44,612 nucleotides of DNA from positions 1-44,612 of the forward strand of contig CAZXOC010000020.1 of assembly GCA_964642165.1 (NCBI GenBank), in the 5' to 3' direction. Position numbers and translations under genes: made by a program. This DNA is from CAYRVX01 sp964642165. Its GTDB lineage: Bacteria; Planctomycetota; Phycisphaerae; SM23-33. The notes under the pieces were generated by a model that was not told the DNA's origin, did no database searches, and saw only the letters and a list, made by a program, of their open reading frames with translations. Positions within the stretch are counted from its first letter, which is position 1, and the number at the start of each line of letters is the position of its first letter. Of the stretch, positions 32,466 to 41,160 are shown one piece after another.

Positions 32466-33293
32466 ATGCGAATCGGCATTGCCCATCCCGCACTGGGTGT
32501 CGAGATCCCGAGGGAAGTCTTCGCCCGCGCCGCCAAGGCCGGGGCGGAGGGCGTGGAGATCGACTACGCATCGCCCGCCCTCGCGACGGCCCTCGGGCAG
32601 GCCGAGCACGTCAAGGAGCTCACCGTCGCCGCGAAGCGTTCCGGCCTGGCGTTGGCGGGGCTGCGGCTGAGCTGCCTCCGCGAGCAGCCGTCGCTGATCG
32701 GCCGCCCGGAGGTCATCGAGACCACGCAGGAGCTGCTGCTCCGCGCGCTGGGCTGTGCCGCCGAGGCGGGCGCCGCGATGGTCGTCCTGCCCTTCTACGG
32801 CAAGAACACCATCGAGGTGGAGGGCGAGCTCGACCGCGCCGCCGACGCGCTGCTGGAGATGGCCGATCACGCCGAGGAGGCCGGCGTCGTCCTCGCCGTC
32901 GAGACCACCCTCGCCTTCCACCAGCAGGAGTACCTGCTGACGCGCGTGGGCAACACCGGGGACGTGAGGGTCTCGTGCAACGCCGCCGTCGCGCTGTCGC
33001 GCAAGATGGACGTCGCCACGGGCCTGCGACAGCTCGGCGCCGGCGCCATCGCCCTGGTGCGCCTCCAGGACGTGCGGATGGCCGAAAACGAGCCGCCCGA
33101 CTTCGACGTGCCCCTCGGCGAGGGGGACGTGGACTTCCGCGCCGTCGCCCAGGCGCTCCACGCCGTCGGCTACGAGCAGTGGGTCGTCGTGGACCCGCCC
33201 GTCACCGAGCGGACGCTCAAACGCCCCGTCGCCGCCGCCACGAAGGCCGTCACCTTCGCCCGCGAGGCCCTCCAGAACGCCGCCGGGCCGTAG
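32466..33293 (+). CDS. Sugar phosphate isomerase/epimerase-like TIM barrel with altered metal ligands
   Basis: A 275-residue AP-endonuclease-2-type barrel, the family of hydroxypyruvate isomerase and tagatose 3-epimerase. Barrel strands are clear: MRIGIAH, GVEIDYAS, MVVLPFYGKN, VVLAVETT, VRVSCNAA, IALVRLQDV, PLGEGDVDF and WVVVDPP. In active members the metal is held by Glu, Asp, His and Glu. Here Glu146 is kept, but the other positions are Asn172, Arg199 (VRLQD instead of HLKD) and Asp243. It may bind metal weakly, act without metal, or serve a non-catalytic role. It starts at ATG 32466, 29 bases after the cyclophilin-like gene, and is followed by the DUF4838 gene at 59 bases. Confidence 0.78.
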   Translation: MRIGIAHPALGVEIPREVFARAAKAGAEGVEIDYASPALATALGQAEHVKELTVAAKRSGLALAGLRLSCLREQPSLIGRPEVIETTQELLLRALGCAAEAGAAMVVLPFYGKNTIEVEGELDRAADALLEMADHAEEAGVVLAVETTLAFHQQEYLLTRVGNTGDVRVSCNAAVALSRKMDVATGLRQLGAGAIALVRLQDVRMAENEPPDFDVPLGEGDVDFRAVAQALHAVGYEQWVVVDPPVTERTLKRPVAAATKAVTFAREALQNAAGP

Positions 33294-33352
33294 CCCCGGC
33301 GCTGGCGCCCCACCGTGCGGCTCCTGCCGCGTCGAAGCAGGGAGGATGACCC

Positions 33353-35566
33353 ATGAGAGCGGGAGTGACCCTTGCCGCCGCGCTCTCCGTTGCCGCGGCG
33401 GCCGGCGAGGCCCCCGGGCGCACCGCGATCGTCGTCAACGTCGGGGCCTTCCCCGACGCCCGCGCCGCCGCCGGCGCCGAGGAGAAGGTCGACTGGCTCG
33501 ACGGCGATGCCAACGACGACGCCGTGTGCACCGGGTGCTTCGCCGCCGTCGAGCTGCAGCACCACCTCCGCCGGGCCACCGGGCGCAAGGACGACTTCGC
33601 CATCGTCGACGACGAGCGTCCCCCGGCCGGGGCGGACTGGATCGTCGTGGGCAGCGCCGACATGAACGCCGCGGCGCGGACGCTGGGCGGCTCCCCGGCC
33701 GCGCGGCGCGCCGAGGCCGGCCGGCTCGGACCGCAGGGCTATCGCATCCGCACGCTTCGCCGCGACGGGCGGCGCGTGATTCACCTGTCGGGCGGGGGGC
33801 GCGTCGGGACGCTCTACGCCGCGTACGACCTGCTGCACCGCCTGGGCTTCCGCTGGTTCGCGCCGGGGCCCGTCCACGAGGACATCCCCCGCATCGACGA
33901 CCTCGGCGAGCACGACGTGACGTCGCGGCCGGCGTTCCTCACCCGCGGCTTTCACGCCTGGGAGAACCGCGGCGACGAGGCGTTCCTGCTCTGGATGGCC
34001 CGCAACCGCCTGAACTACTGGTGCGTCGAGCAGCGCCAGCGCGCGCTGATGCGCAAGCTGGGCATCCGGATGGCCTGCGGCGCCCACGACGCCCAGGCGC
34101 GGTTCCTGGACCCCGCCCGCGCGTACCCCTACGACCACCCGAAGTTCGCCGGCGACGACGCCCGCCGCGCGCCCGCCGACCCCTACCCCCTCAGCAAGCT
34201 CTACCGCGGCGACGCGAACAAGGACGGCACGCTGAGCACGTTCGAGGCCCACCCGGAATGGTTCCCGCTGGTCAAGGGGCGGCGCGTCCCCGGCGTTCGC
34301 GGCAGCTTCGGCACGAACTACTGCACGTCCAACCCCCACGCGACGGCCGAGTTCATGCGCAGCTACGTCCGGGCCCTCGTCGACGGGGCCTACCGCGACG
34401 CCGACGTCGTCCGCTTCTGGATGCTCGACGGCGGGCGCTGGTGCGAGTGCGACGCCTGCCGCGCCCTCGGCAGCCCCACCGACCGCAACCTGCTGCTCGT
34501 CCACCAGCTCGACCGCGCGATCAAGCGGGCCCGCCGCGCGGGACGGATCCACCGCCCGCTGATCGTCCGCTTCCTGGTCTACGCGGACCTGCTCGCCCCG
34601 CCCAGCCGCCCGCTGCCCGAGGGCTTCGACTACGCCACCTGCTCGGCGACGTACTTCCCGATCTCGCGATCGTACGTCTTCGACTTCCTCGACCCGCGCA
34701 GCCGCTCCAACGCCCGCTACGTCCGGCAGCTCGCCGGCTGGGTGCGCGAGCCGAAGCGCCACTGGCGCGGGGCGCTGTGCCTCGGGGAGTACTACAACGT
34801 CTCCGGCTTCAAGTGCCTGCCCGTCTGCTACATGCACACCATGGCGAAGGACATCCCCGCCTACCACGAACTCGGCGCGAGGCACTTCCACTACATGCAC
34901 TGCACCACGGCGAACATGGGCAACAAGGCCCTGACGAACTGGCAGATGGCCCGCCAGCTCTGGGACGTGCGGACCGACTGCCGGAAGCTGTGGGCGGACT
35001 ACTTCGCCCGGCGTTACGGTCCGGCCGCCGGAACCATGCGGGCGTTCTACGAGTCCCTGGAGCGGATGTTCTGCAACGTGCGGGAGCTGAAGTACGGCCT
35101 GGCGCGGCGGCTCGACGGAGGCGCGAAGGACCTGTTCCCCACGCCCGAGCTGCGCTACGAGCGCGCCGAGGGCGTCGCGTGCAGCGGGCCGACGTTCCTG
35201 GAGATCGTCGCGGCGGGCAAGCAGTGTCGGCAACTCATCGACCGCGCCGCGGCCATGAAGCTCCCGAAGCGCGTCGCCGCCCGCATCGCGGAGGACGAGC
35301 GGCTGTTCGCCTACGGCGAGCGGACGATTGCCTACTACCACGCGTGCATCGAGGCGTGGCGGGCGATCCGCTCGTCGCAGCCGGAAGCGGCCCGCGAGCA
35401 CCTCGCCGAGGCCGAGCGCCTCGCCGGCCTGCTCCGCAAGGACACCGCCAGCACGAAGCACTCGTCCTCTCACGCCAATGCCGCCGACGCCCTCGCCGCC
35501 AGCCGCGCCGCCCGCGCGCCGGGTCACATCCGCCGGCGGCTCGGTCAGGCGAAGCCCCGGCCCTGA
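33353..35566 (+). CDS. Secreted DUF4838 protein, glycoside-hydrolase-like, with an EF-hand-type loop
   Basis: A 737-residue exported protein (signal about residues 1-20, MRAGVTLAAALSVAAAAGEA). An N-terminal domain of the type found before GH20/GH67 enzymes spans about 20-190 (GTLYAAYDLLHRLGFRWFAPG). The DUF4838 part follows, with SNPHATAEFMRSYVRAL and the conserved WCECDAC near 362-368. A helical C-terminal region begins at about 550. Residues 287-298 (DANKDGTLSTFE) match the 12-residue calcium loop of EF-hands and dockerins exactly. DUF4838 proteins are thought to act on polysaccharides but few have known activity. GGGAGGA precedes ATG 33353. Operon neighbours are the isomerase-like gene and a methyltransferase gene. 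Confidence 0.82.
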   Translation: MRAGVTLAAALSVAAAAGEAPGRTAIVVNVGAFPDARAAAGAEEKVDWLDGDANDDAVCTGCFAAVELQHHLRRATGRKDDFAIVDDERPPAGADWIVVGSADMNAAARTLGGSPAARRAEAGRLGPQGYRIRTLRRDGRRVIHLSGGGRVGTLYAAYDLLHRLGFRWFAPGPVHEDIPRIDDLGEHDVTSRPAFLTRGFHAWENRGDEAFLLWMARNRLNYWCVEQRQRALMRKLGIRMACGAHDAQARFLDPARAYPYDHPKFAGDDARRAPADPYPLSKLYRGDANKDGTLSTFEAHPEWFPLVKGRRVPGVRGSFGTNYCTSNPHATAEFMRSYVRALVDGAYRDADVVRFWMLDGGRWCECDACRALGSPTDRNLLLVHQLDRAIKRARRAGRIHRPLIVRFLVYADLLAPPSRPLPEGFDYATCSATYFPISRSYVFDFLDPRSRSNARYVRQLAGWVREPKRHWRGALCLGEYYNVSGFKCLPVCYMHTMAKDIPAYHELGARHFHYMHCTTANMGNKALTNWQMARQLWDVRTDCRKLWADYFARRYGPAAGTMRAFYESLERMFCNVRELKYGLARRLDGGAKDLFPTPELRYERAEGVACSGPTFLEIVAAGKQCRQLIDRAAAMKLPKRVAARIAEDERLFAYGERTIAYYHACIEAWRAIRSSQPEAAREHLAEAERLAGLLRKDTASTKHSSSHANAADALAASRAARAPGHIRRRLGQAKPRP

Positions 35567-35611
35567 GCCTCACGATTCCTGGAGACCCCATACGGCAGGC
35601 CCCTTCCCACG

Positions 35612-36250
35612 ATGCGATCCGCAGACGAGGCAAACCGCCGCTACTTCCGCGAGGCCTACCGCACCGGGCAGCACGGCTGGGCCGCCGAGGAGCCCTCGCC
35701 GTATGCCGTGCGGCTGCTGGAGCGCGTGCGGCGGTTCGTGCCCGCCGGCGGGCGGCTCCTGGACGTCGGCTGCGGCGAGGGGCGCCACGCCATCGCGGCG
35801 GCGAAGCTCGCCTTCCGCGTGACGGCCGTGGACTACGAGCCCCTGGCCCTGCGCCGCGCGCGGCGGCTCGCCCGGACGCAGCGGGTGGGGGGGATCGCCT
35901 TCCGCGCGGCCGACGTGCTGCGCCTGCCGTTCGGCGATTCCCGCTTCGACGTCGTCCTCGACTACGGGTGCCTGCACCACCAGAGGAAGTCGGATTGGCC
36001 CGCGTACACGGCCGGCATCCGGCGCGTCCTCAGGCCCGGCGGCTACTACGTGCTCTCGGCTTTCAGCCCCAGGTCCTATCTCTTCCGCGGCAGCCGCAGG
36101 GCGTGGCACATCGCCCGGGGCGCGTACCGCCGGTGCTTCTCGCGGGAAGACATCCGGGGGCTCTTCGGCCGCGACTTCGAGATCCTCCGGCTCGAGGAAG
36201 AGCGCCCGCGCGGCTTCTGGCACGCCCTGATGCGCCGTCGGCAGACGTAG
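35612..36250 (+). CDS. Class I SAM-dependent methyltransferase
   Basis: A 212-residue methyltransferase of the Methyltransf_11/25 type. LLDVGCGEGRHA at 49-60 binds SAM, VTAVDYEPLAL near 70-80 holds the ribose-binding Asp, ADVLRLPFGDSRFDVVLDYG is motif II-III, and VLRPGGYYVLS near 138-148 is the post-motif strand. The N-terminal ANRRYFREAYRTGQHGW resembles tellurite-resistance (TehB) or thiopurine methyltransferase entries. No substrate-specific motif stands out. The start ATG 35612 has a weak upstream site, 45 bases after the DUF4838 gene. It ends the rightward run. Confidence 0.85.
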   Translation: MRSADEANRRYFREAYRTGQHGWAAEEPSPYAVRLLERVRRFVPAGGRLLDVGCGEGRHAIAAAKLAFRVTAVDYEPLALRRARRLARTQRVGGIAFRAADVLRLPFGDSRFDVVLDYGCLHHQRKSDWPAYTAGIRRVLRPGGYYVLSAFSPRSYLFRGSRRAWHIARGAYRRCFSREDIRGLFGRDFEILRLEEERPRGFWHALMRRRQT

Positions 36251-36282
36251 CGCGGGAGGATCCGGACGGCCGCCGGGCCGAA

Positions 36283-36312
36283 CTCCTTGCGTGTCTCGGC
36301 GTGCGAGCCTCT
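36283..36312. repeat. Degenerate copy of a GCGTCTC/GCGTGAGCC-type intergenic repeat
   Basis: The stretch CTCCTTGCGTGTCTCGGCGT and the GCGAGCCTCT after it resemble the CTCTGCGTCTCTGCGTGAGCC-like sequences seen between genes in many bacterial genomes. Only one degenerate copy is present here, so the assignment is tentative. Confidence 0.3.
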
Positions 36313-36391
36313 CCGTCGGGCTTGCCCCGGCGGAAGGACGACTGAGCGTCCAGAACCCGCCGTCCGTCTCCCTGCCGCCACCGTGGGGCCT

Positions 36392-36404
36392 GCCCCCGCG
36401 GGGC
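36392..36404. terminator. Hairpin between convergent genes
   Basis: GCCCC-cgc-GGGGC forms a perfect 5-base stem in the 241-base space between the methyltransferase and BNR genes. An upstream GGGGC (36385-36389) could pair instead with the same GCCCC. No U-run is seen. Confidence 0.3.
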
Positions 36405-36491
36405 GATGGCTGGAACCGACACGCTCCACCGGGCTGGACCCGACGAGGGGCCGAGTCCAACGTCCGGTCCCTTGGCTGCGATGCGAAGCGG

Positions 36492-37751
36492 TCAGTCCTT
36501 CGGCGACGCGGCGGGGCCGGCGCGGCGGGTCGCGTAGCCCTTCTTGGCGTGGCCGAGCCAGATGTAGGTGGAGGTCGGGTCCTCCCGCGCGCCCCGTTGG
36601 TGGTGGATGAACCAGGGGTTGGGGAAGGTCCGGCCGTAGGCGGCCGGGCCGGGGGTCAGGAGGCAGCGGCGAACCGGCTCGGGCCAGTCGGACGGGAGCT
36701 TGTCGAAGACCTGCCACGTCCCGCCGCGCGGCGCGGCGAACTTCGTTCGGCTCGGCACGACGACCTTTCCACTCTTCCAGTCCGCCACGCCGACGGTGAA
36801 GCGCAGGTAGGGCGTGTCGTCGGCGCCGATGGCAATGCGCTTGTGCCCGGCGAACTCGTGGCCGGTGTCGTGGACGAGGGCGTGCCGGTCGGCGGCGGCC
36901 TTGCTGAGCGGGAGCTTGAGCTTCGAGCCGTCGGCGCCGCGCCAGGTGCCGTCGGCGTCGCGGCGGACGTAGTAGACGTTGTAGCGGTAGACGGCCTCGT
37001 GGAGCCCCGGGTACTTCAGCGGGCGCCAGGGGTGCGGCTTGCCTCGCCCGAAGCCGGGGTTGTCGTCCTTGTGGACGAAGAAGCCGTGCACCGTGCGGTA
37101 GCCGGCGCCGGGCAGGAACGCGCAGTAGGCGGCGGCCTTGGGGTCGCGGGGCGCGAGGCGCATCTCGATGATCCGCTCGGCCGGCGACCACGTCTCGCCG
37201 TCGTCGCGGCTGGTGCGCATCAACCACGGGGCCACGTGCCCGCCGGCGCGGTAGAACAGCAGCAGCCGCCCGTCGGCCAGACGCAGGATCTCCGGGTATG
37301 TCGCCCGGTCGGTGGGGTGGGGCATCTGCCGCCACTCGGAAATGTCGCGCGGGCGGGCGGTGCGGACGTGCCACATCTTGCGGCCGTGGCAGCCGAAGAA
37401 CAGGTGGATGCGCCCGCGGCGGTCGGCGCAGATGGACGGGTTGCCGTGCGTGTCCTTGCCCAGGCCGTGGCTCGAGGCCCGCACCGGCCCGGCCCACGTC
37501 CTGGCGGCGACGTCGTAGGCCATGGCGATCGGGCGCCCCTGGCCGTCCTGGTAGGCGCAGAAGACCTTGCCGCCCTCCTCGATGGCGTGCGGGCAGATGT
37601 AGTAGTTATAGAAGGCCGGGTACGGCCGCCCGCCGCGCTGGATCTTCGCGAACGCCCGGGCGATCCGCGGCGACCTGGGCGCGGCGCCCGCGGCGGCGGC
37701 GCACGCGCAGGCGACGGCCAGGGCGGCCGGCAGTCGTCGGGGGTCTCTCAT
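36492..37751 (-). CDS. Secreted BNR-repeat (BNR_4-like) protein
   Basis: A 419-residue protein with a signal peptide (MRDPRRLPAALAVACACAAAAGA). It is a beta-propeller of the BNR_4 type: repeated segments such as GNPSICADRRGRIHLFFG, YPEILRLADGRLLLFYRAG, WLMRTSRDDGETWSPAERI and DDTPYLRFTVGV. DDGETW is a canonical Asp-box. Such proteins bind or cleave glycans, and some BNR_4 members are polysaccharide lyases or sialidase-like; catalytic residues cannot be chosen here. AAAGGA precedes ATG 37751. It follows the M24 peptidase gene by 23 bases as the last gene of the proA run. Secretion fits with the other carbohydrate proteins of the window. Confidence 0.85.
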   Translation of the reverse strand: MRDPRRLPAALAVACACAAAAGAAPRSPRIARAFAKIQRGGRPYPAFYNYYICPHAIEEGGKVFCAYQDGQGRPIAMAYDVAARTWAGPVRASSHGLGKDTHGNPSICADRRGRIHLFFGCHGRKMWHVRTARPRDISEWRQMPHPTDRATYPEILRLADGRLLLFYRAGGHVAPWLMRTSRDDGETWSPAERIIEMRLAPRDPKAAAYCAFLPGAGYRTVHGFFVHKDDNPGFGRGKPHPWRPLKYPGLHEAVYRYNVYYVRRDADGTWRGADGSKLKLPLSKAAADRHALVHDTGHEFAGHKRIAIGADDTPYLRFTVGVADWKSGKVVVPSRTKFAAPRGGTWQVFDKLPSDWPEPVRRCLLTPGPAAYGRTFPNPWFIHHQRGAREDPTSTYIWLGHAKKGYATRRAGPAASPKD

Positions 37752-37774
37752 GCCGTGGTTCCTTTCCGGCGGCC

Positions 37775-38944
37775 TCAGGCGAACGGCTGCTCGATGGACG
37801 GGCTGGGCTCGGTGAAGAAGCGCGGGCCGTCCTCGGCGATGTAGATGCAGTCCTCCAGCCGCACGCCGAACTCGCCGTAGATGGCGATCATCGGCTCGTT
37901 GCTGAAACACATGCCGACGGCGAGGGGCGTGGTGTTGCCGCGGACGATGTGGTGCCACTCGTGGACGTCGAGCCCGATGCCGTGCCCGGTGCGGTGCGGC
38001 AGGCCGGGCACGTCGTAGTCCGGCCCGAAGCCGGCGTCGGTGATGACCTTCCGCGCGGCGGCGTCGACGGCCTCGCACGGCGCGCCGAGCTGGGCGGCGT
38101 CGAAGGCGGCCGCCTGGGCGAGCTTCTCCAGCTCCCAGACGTCCCGCTGGCGCTGTGTGGGGGTGCCGAAGACGATGGTGCGGCTGATGTCGCTGTGGTA
38201 GCCCTCGACGGTGCACCCGCCGTCCATGAGGACGACGTCGCCCTCCTTGAGCGCGGCCGGCTCGCGGCTGCCGTGCGGGTAGGCCGTGGCCTGTCCGAAC
38301 TGCACGCCGATGCCGCCCCGCACGCCGAGCGCCTTGTGGGCGGCGGCGGCGAGGGCGCTGAAGGCCTCCTTCGACATGCCCTCTTCCAGGCGCCGGAGGG
38401 TCGCCTTGTAGGCCTCCGCGGTGATGTCCGACGCCCGCTGCATGAGGGCGATCTCCGCAGGGGACTTCTGCGCTCGGCAGCCGACGGTCACCGGGTCGGC
38501 GCTGGCGAGCGCCAGGTGCGGCGCCTCGCGCCGGATGCCGTCGAACAGGAAGAAGCGCACGGTCTCCTCGATGCCGACGCGCCCGGCGGCGACGCCCCGG
38601 TCGCGCAGGATGCCCGCGACGAGCCGGCAGGGGTCCTCGTGTTCCTGCCAGACGCGGACGTCGTCGCCGACGACCAATTGCTCGCGGAGGCGCGGCTCCT
38701 CGAAGGCGGGGCAGACGTAGGCGATCTCGCCCCGGGCGGGCAGGACCGCCGCCGTCATCCGCTCGCTGCGCCCCCAGCGGACGCCCGTGAAGTAGAACAG
38801 GCTGCTGCCCGCCTCCAGGAAGATCGCGTCCAGGTGCGCGTCGGCCATCAGCCGCCGGGCCTTGGCCACGCGGGCTTGGCGCTCCTCGACCGTGATGGGG
38901 GCGATCCCGTCGGTCATGGGTCGCAGCTCGTCGAACTCGGTCAT
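37775..38944 (-). CDS. M24 family peptidase (Xaa-Pro aminopeptidase/prolidase type)
   Basis: A 389-residue cytoplasmic metallopeptidase that removes residues before proline. The N-terminal creatinase-type domain spans about 20-150 (LDAIFLEAGSSLFYFTGVRW). The pita-bread catalytic domain keeps all five metal ligands: Asp241 and Asp252 (MDGGCTVEGYHSDISRT), His321 (GHGIGLDVHE), Glu350 (SNEPMI) and Glu364 (VRLEDCIYI). GAGGTGA precedes ATG 38944. It lies between the alpha/beta hydrolase and BNR genes. Together with proA upstream it could link proline peptide turnover with proline metabolism, though proA is biosynthetic, so this is only suggestive. Confidence 0.93.
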   Translation of the reverse strand: MTEFDELRPMTDGIAPITVEERQARVAKARRLMADAHLDAIFLEAGSSLFYFTGVRWGRSERMTAAVLPARGEIAYVCPAFEEPRLREQLVVGDDVRVWQEHEDPCRLVAGILRDRGVAAGRVGIEETVRFFLFDGIRREAPHLALASADPVTVGCRAQKSPAEIALMQRASDITAEAYKATLRRLEEGMSKEAFSALAAAAHKALGVRGGIGVQFGQATAYPHGSREPAALKEGDVVLMDGGCTVEGYHSDISRTIVFGTPTQRQRDVWELEKLAQAAAFDAAQLGAPCEAVDAAARKVITDAGFGPDYDVPGLPHRTGHGIGLDVHEWHHIVRGNTTPLAVGMCFSNEPMIAIYGEFGVRLEDCIYIAEDGPRFFTEPSPSIEQPFA

Positions 38945-38986
38945 GGGATATTCACCTCGTGTTGTCCGGGGCGCCCGCCCGCGGCC

Positions 38987-39775
38987 CTAGCCGCCGAGGA
39001 CGAGCTCGCCGATGGCCTGGAAGTACTCGTCGCGCCCGGCGACGAGCAGGCTGTTGTGGTCGCCGGCGGGGATGATGAGCAGGCGCTTGTCCGCCGCGGC
39101 GCAGTGCCGGTGCAGCAGGTGCGCCTCGGTGACAGGGATGATCCAGTCGGCCTGGCCGTGGATGATCAGCGTGGGGATCGTGATGCGGGCGAGCTTGCCG
39201 AGGTGGTCGAAGCCGTCGCGGGCCTCGTCGGCGTCGGGCATCTCCGGCCCGCCCAGGCGGCGGATCACGCCGAACGTGTCGACGAAGCCGCTCTCGAGGA
39301 TCAGCCCGGCGAGGCCGTCGTCGGCGGCGTCGGCGATGGCGACGGCCGCCGCGCTGCCGAGCGACCGGCCCATCACGAACACGCGCGCGGGGCGGACGTC
39401 CTGCTCGGCGAGGACGGCCGGCAGGCCGCGCCAGACGGCCAGGGCGTCGGCGATGAGGTTGGTGGCCGTCGGCTCGCCGTCGCTGGCGCCGTAGCCCCGG
39501 TAGTCCATCGCCAGCAGCGAGATGCCCAGGTCGCGGTAGAGCGGCGCGACGTCGTCCCACTCGGCGGCCAGCTCGCCGTTGCCGTGGAAGAACAGGATCA
39601 GGGGCGCCTCGGCCGCCGCGACGTGGAGCCGCCCGCCGACGGCGACGCCCTCCGCGACGGGCACGCGCACGTCGCGCCCGTCGGGGCGGGGGTCCGCGAA
39701 CGCCTGGCGCCGCGGGTGGAACGCCACGGCCAGCACCCCCGGCTGGTCCAGCACGTCGTAGGTGCGATCGGACAT
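38987..39775 (-). CDS. Alpha/beta hydrolase (serine hydrolase, BAAT/BD-FAE-like)
   Basis: A 262-residue cytoplasmic hydrolase. LILFFHGNGELAAEW near 59-73 gives the oxyanion-hole HGNG, DYRGYGASDG at 91-100 is the second strand motif, and the catalytic triad is Ser138 (MGRSLGS), Asp210 (HGQADWIIP) and His240 (AGDHNSL). This pattern resembles ABHD13/17 and YqkD-type esterases. The cap is short. AAGGTGAGG precedes ATG 39775. It sits 42 bases upstream of the peptidase gene and 74 bases after proA. The substrate is unknown, but small esters or thioesters are likely. Confidence 0.88.
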   Translation of the reverse strand: MSDRTYDVLDQPGVLAVAFHPRRQAFADPRPDGRDVRVPVAEGVAVGGRLHVAAAEAPLILFFHGNGELAAEWDDVAPLYRDLGISLLAMDYRGYGASDGEPTATNLIADALAVWRGLPAVLAEQDVRPARVFVMGRSLGSAAAVAIADAADDGLAGLILESGFVDTFGVIRRLGGPEMPDADEARDGFDHLGKLARITIPTLIIHGQADWIIPVTEAHLLHRHCAAADKRLLIIPAGDHNSLLVAGRDEYFQAIGELVLGG

Positions 39776-39812
39776 CGCCTCACCTTCCCAAGCGCCGCCG
39801 GCGCCGCCACGT

Positions 39813-39843
39813 CGCCAATCGCCCATCGCGAATCGGCAATCGC
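39813..39843. repeat. Short intergenic repeat of CAATCG/CCATCG units
   Basis: In the space after proA the plus strand reads CGCCAATCG, CCCATCGCG, AATCGGCAATCG in succession, a 31-base array of related 9-12-base units. It includes the inverted pair GATTGGCG/CGCCAATC-like arms. It is less GC-rich than its surroundings. Similar CAATCGCCAATCG-like sequences are scattered between genes in many bacterial genomes. Confidence 0.5.
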
Positions 39844-39849
39844 AAGACC

Positions 39850-41115
39850 CTACGTCCGCACGTGCCCCTGCCCCGTGACGACCCACTTGTAGGTGGTCAG
39901 GTCGTCGGCGCCCATCGGGCCGCGGGCGTGCAGCTTGTCGGTCGAGATGCCGATCTCGGCCCCGAGCCCGTACTCGCCGCCGTCGCTGAAGCGCGTCGAG
40001 GCGTTGACCATCACGCTGGCGGAGTCGACCTCGGTGACGAAGCGTTCGGCCGCGGCGATCTCGCCCGTCACGATCGCGTCGGTGTGCCCGCTGCCGAAGG
40101 TGTTGACGTGGGCGATGGCGCCCTCCAGCCCGTCCACGATCCGCACGGCGAGGATCAGGTCGAGGTACTCCTCGCGCCAGTCGTCCTCGCCCGCGGGCTT
40201 CATGTCGGCGACGATCGCCCGGGACCGCTCGCAGCCGCGGAGCTCGACGCCCTCGCCGCGCAGGCGGGCGGCGATCCGCGGCAGGAATCCCTCGGCGATG
40301 GCGGCGTCGATCAGCAGCGTCTCCATCGCGTTGCAGACGCCGGGGTACTGGCACTTGGCGTTGAGGACGATTCGCTCGGCCATGTCCGCCTCGGCCGCGG
40401 CGTGCACGTAGACGTGGCAGACGCCGTCGTAGTGCTTGATGACGGGGATCGTGGCGGCCTCGGTGACGGCGGAGATCAGCCCCTTGCCGCCGCGGGGGAC
40501 GATCAGGTCGATCAGCCCGGCGGCGCGGCAGAGGGCGGGGACGATCGCGCGGTCGGGGTCGTCGATGACGGTGACGGCCGCGGGGGGCAGGTCCGCCGAG
40601 GCGACGGCCTCGCGCAGGGCCTCGGCGACGGCGAGGTTGGAGTGGAGGGCCTCCTTGCCGCCGCGGAGGATGGTGGCGTTGGCGCTCTTGAGGCAGAGCC
40701 CGGCGGCGTCGGAGGTCACGTTGGGGCGGCTCTCGTAGATGATGCCCACCACGCCGATGGGCACGCGGCGTTTCTCGATGCGCAGGCCGTTGGGGCGGTT
40801 GTAGGCGCAGGCGGCCCGGCCGACCGGGTCGGTCTGGAGGGCCATCTCCTCCAGGGCCGTCGCCATGGACTCGAGGCGCTCGTCCGTCAGCGTCAGGCGG
40901 TTGACCATCGCCGACGACAGGCCGAACTCCTCGCGGCGGGCGAGGTCCTTCTGGTTGGCGGCCTGGAGGTCGGCCTTGCGGTCGCGCAGGGCTTGGGCAG
41001 ACGCCCGCAGGCCGGCGTCGCGCCGTTGGCCGGTCGTCGCCGCCAGGGCGGCGGCCGCCTTGCGTGCGGCCCGGCCGATCCGCTCCACGTAGGCCGTCGC
41101 TTCCGATGCGTCCAT
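39850..41115 (-). CDS. proA: Gamma-glutamyl phosphate reductase
   Basis: ProA reduces gamma-glutamyl phosphate to glutamate semialdehyde with NADPH, the second step of proline synthesis. The 421-residue chain has the usual length and motifs: GVVGIIYESRPNVTSDAAG at 121-139, LKSANATILRGGKEA near 142-156, VPRGGKGLI near 206-214, and KCQYPGVCNAMETLLID with the catalytic Cys261. NTFGSGHTDAIVTGE and ASTRFSDGGEYGLGAEIGIS near the end are diagnostic. GGAGGAGG precedes ATG 41115 and a promoter candidate is at 41161-41188. The partner proB is not in the window. It starts a new run 121 bases after the YbbR gene. Confidence 0.97.
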   Translation of the reverse strand: MDASEATAYVERIGRAARKAAAALAATTGQRRDAGLRASAQALRDRKADLQAANQKDLARREEFGLSSAMVNRLTLTDERLESMATALEEMALQTDPVGRAACAYNRPNGLRIEKRRVPIGVVGIIYESRPNVTSDAAGLCLKSANATILRGGKEALHSNLAVAEALREAVASADLPPAAVTVIDDPDRAIVPALCRAAGLIDLIVPRGGKGLISAVTEAATIPVIKHYDGVCHVYVHAAAEADMAERIVLNAKCQYPGVCNAMETLLIDAAIAEGFLPRIAARLRGEGVELRGCERSRAIVADMKPAGEDDWREEYLDLILAVRIVDGLEGAIAHVNTFGSGHTDAIVTGEIAAAERFVTEVDSASVMVNASTRFSDGGEYGLGAEIGISTDKLHARGPMGADDLTTYKWVVTGQGHVRT

Positions 41116-41160
41116 CGCGCCTCCTCCGTCCGCATGGGATTTCCGGGTGCCGACCGAGGC

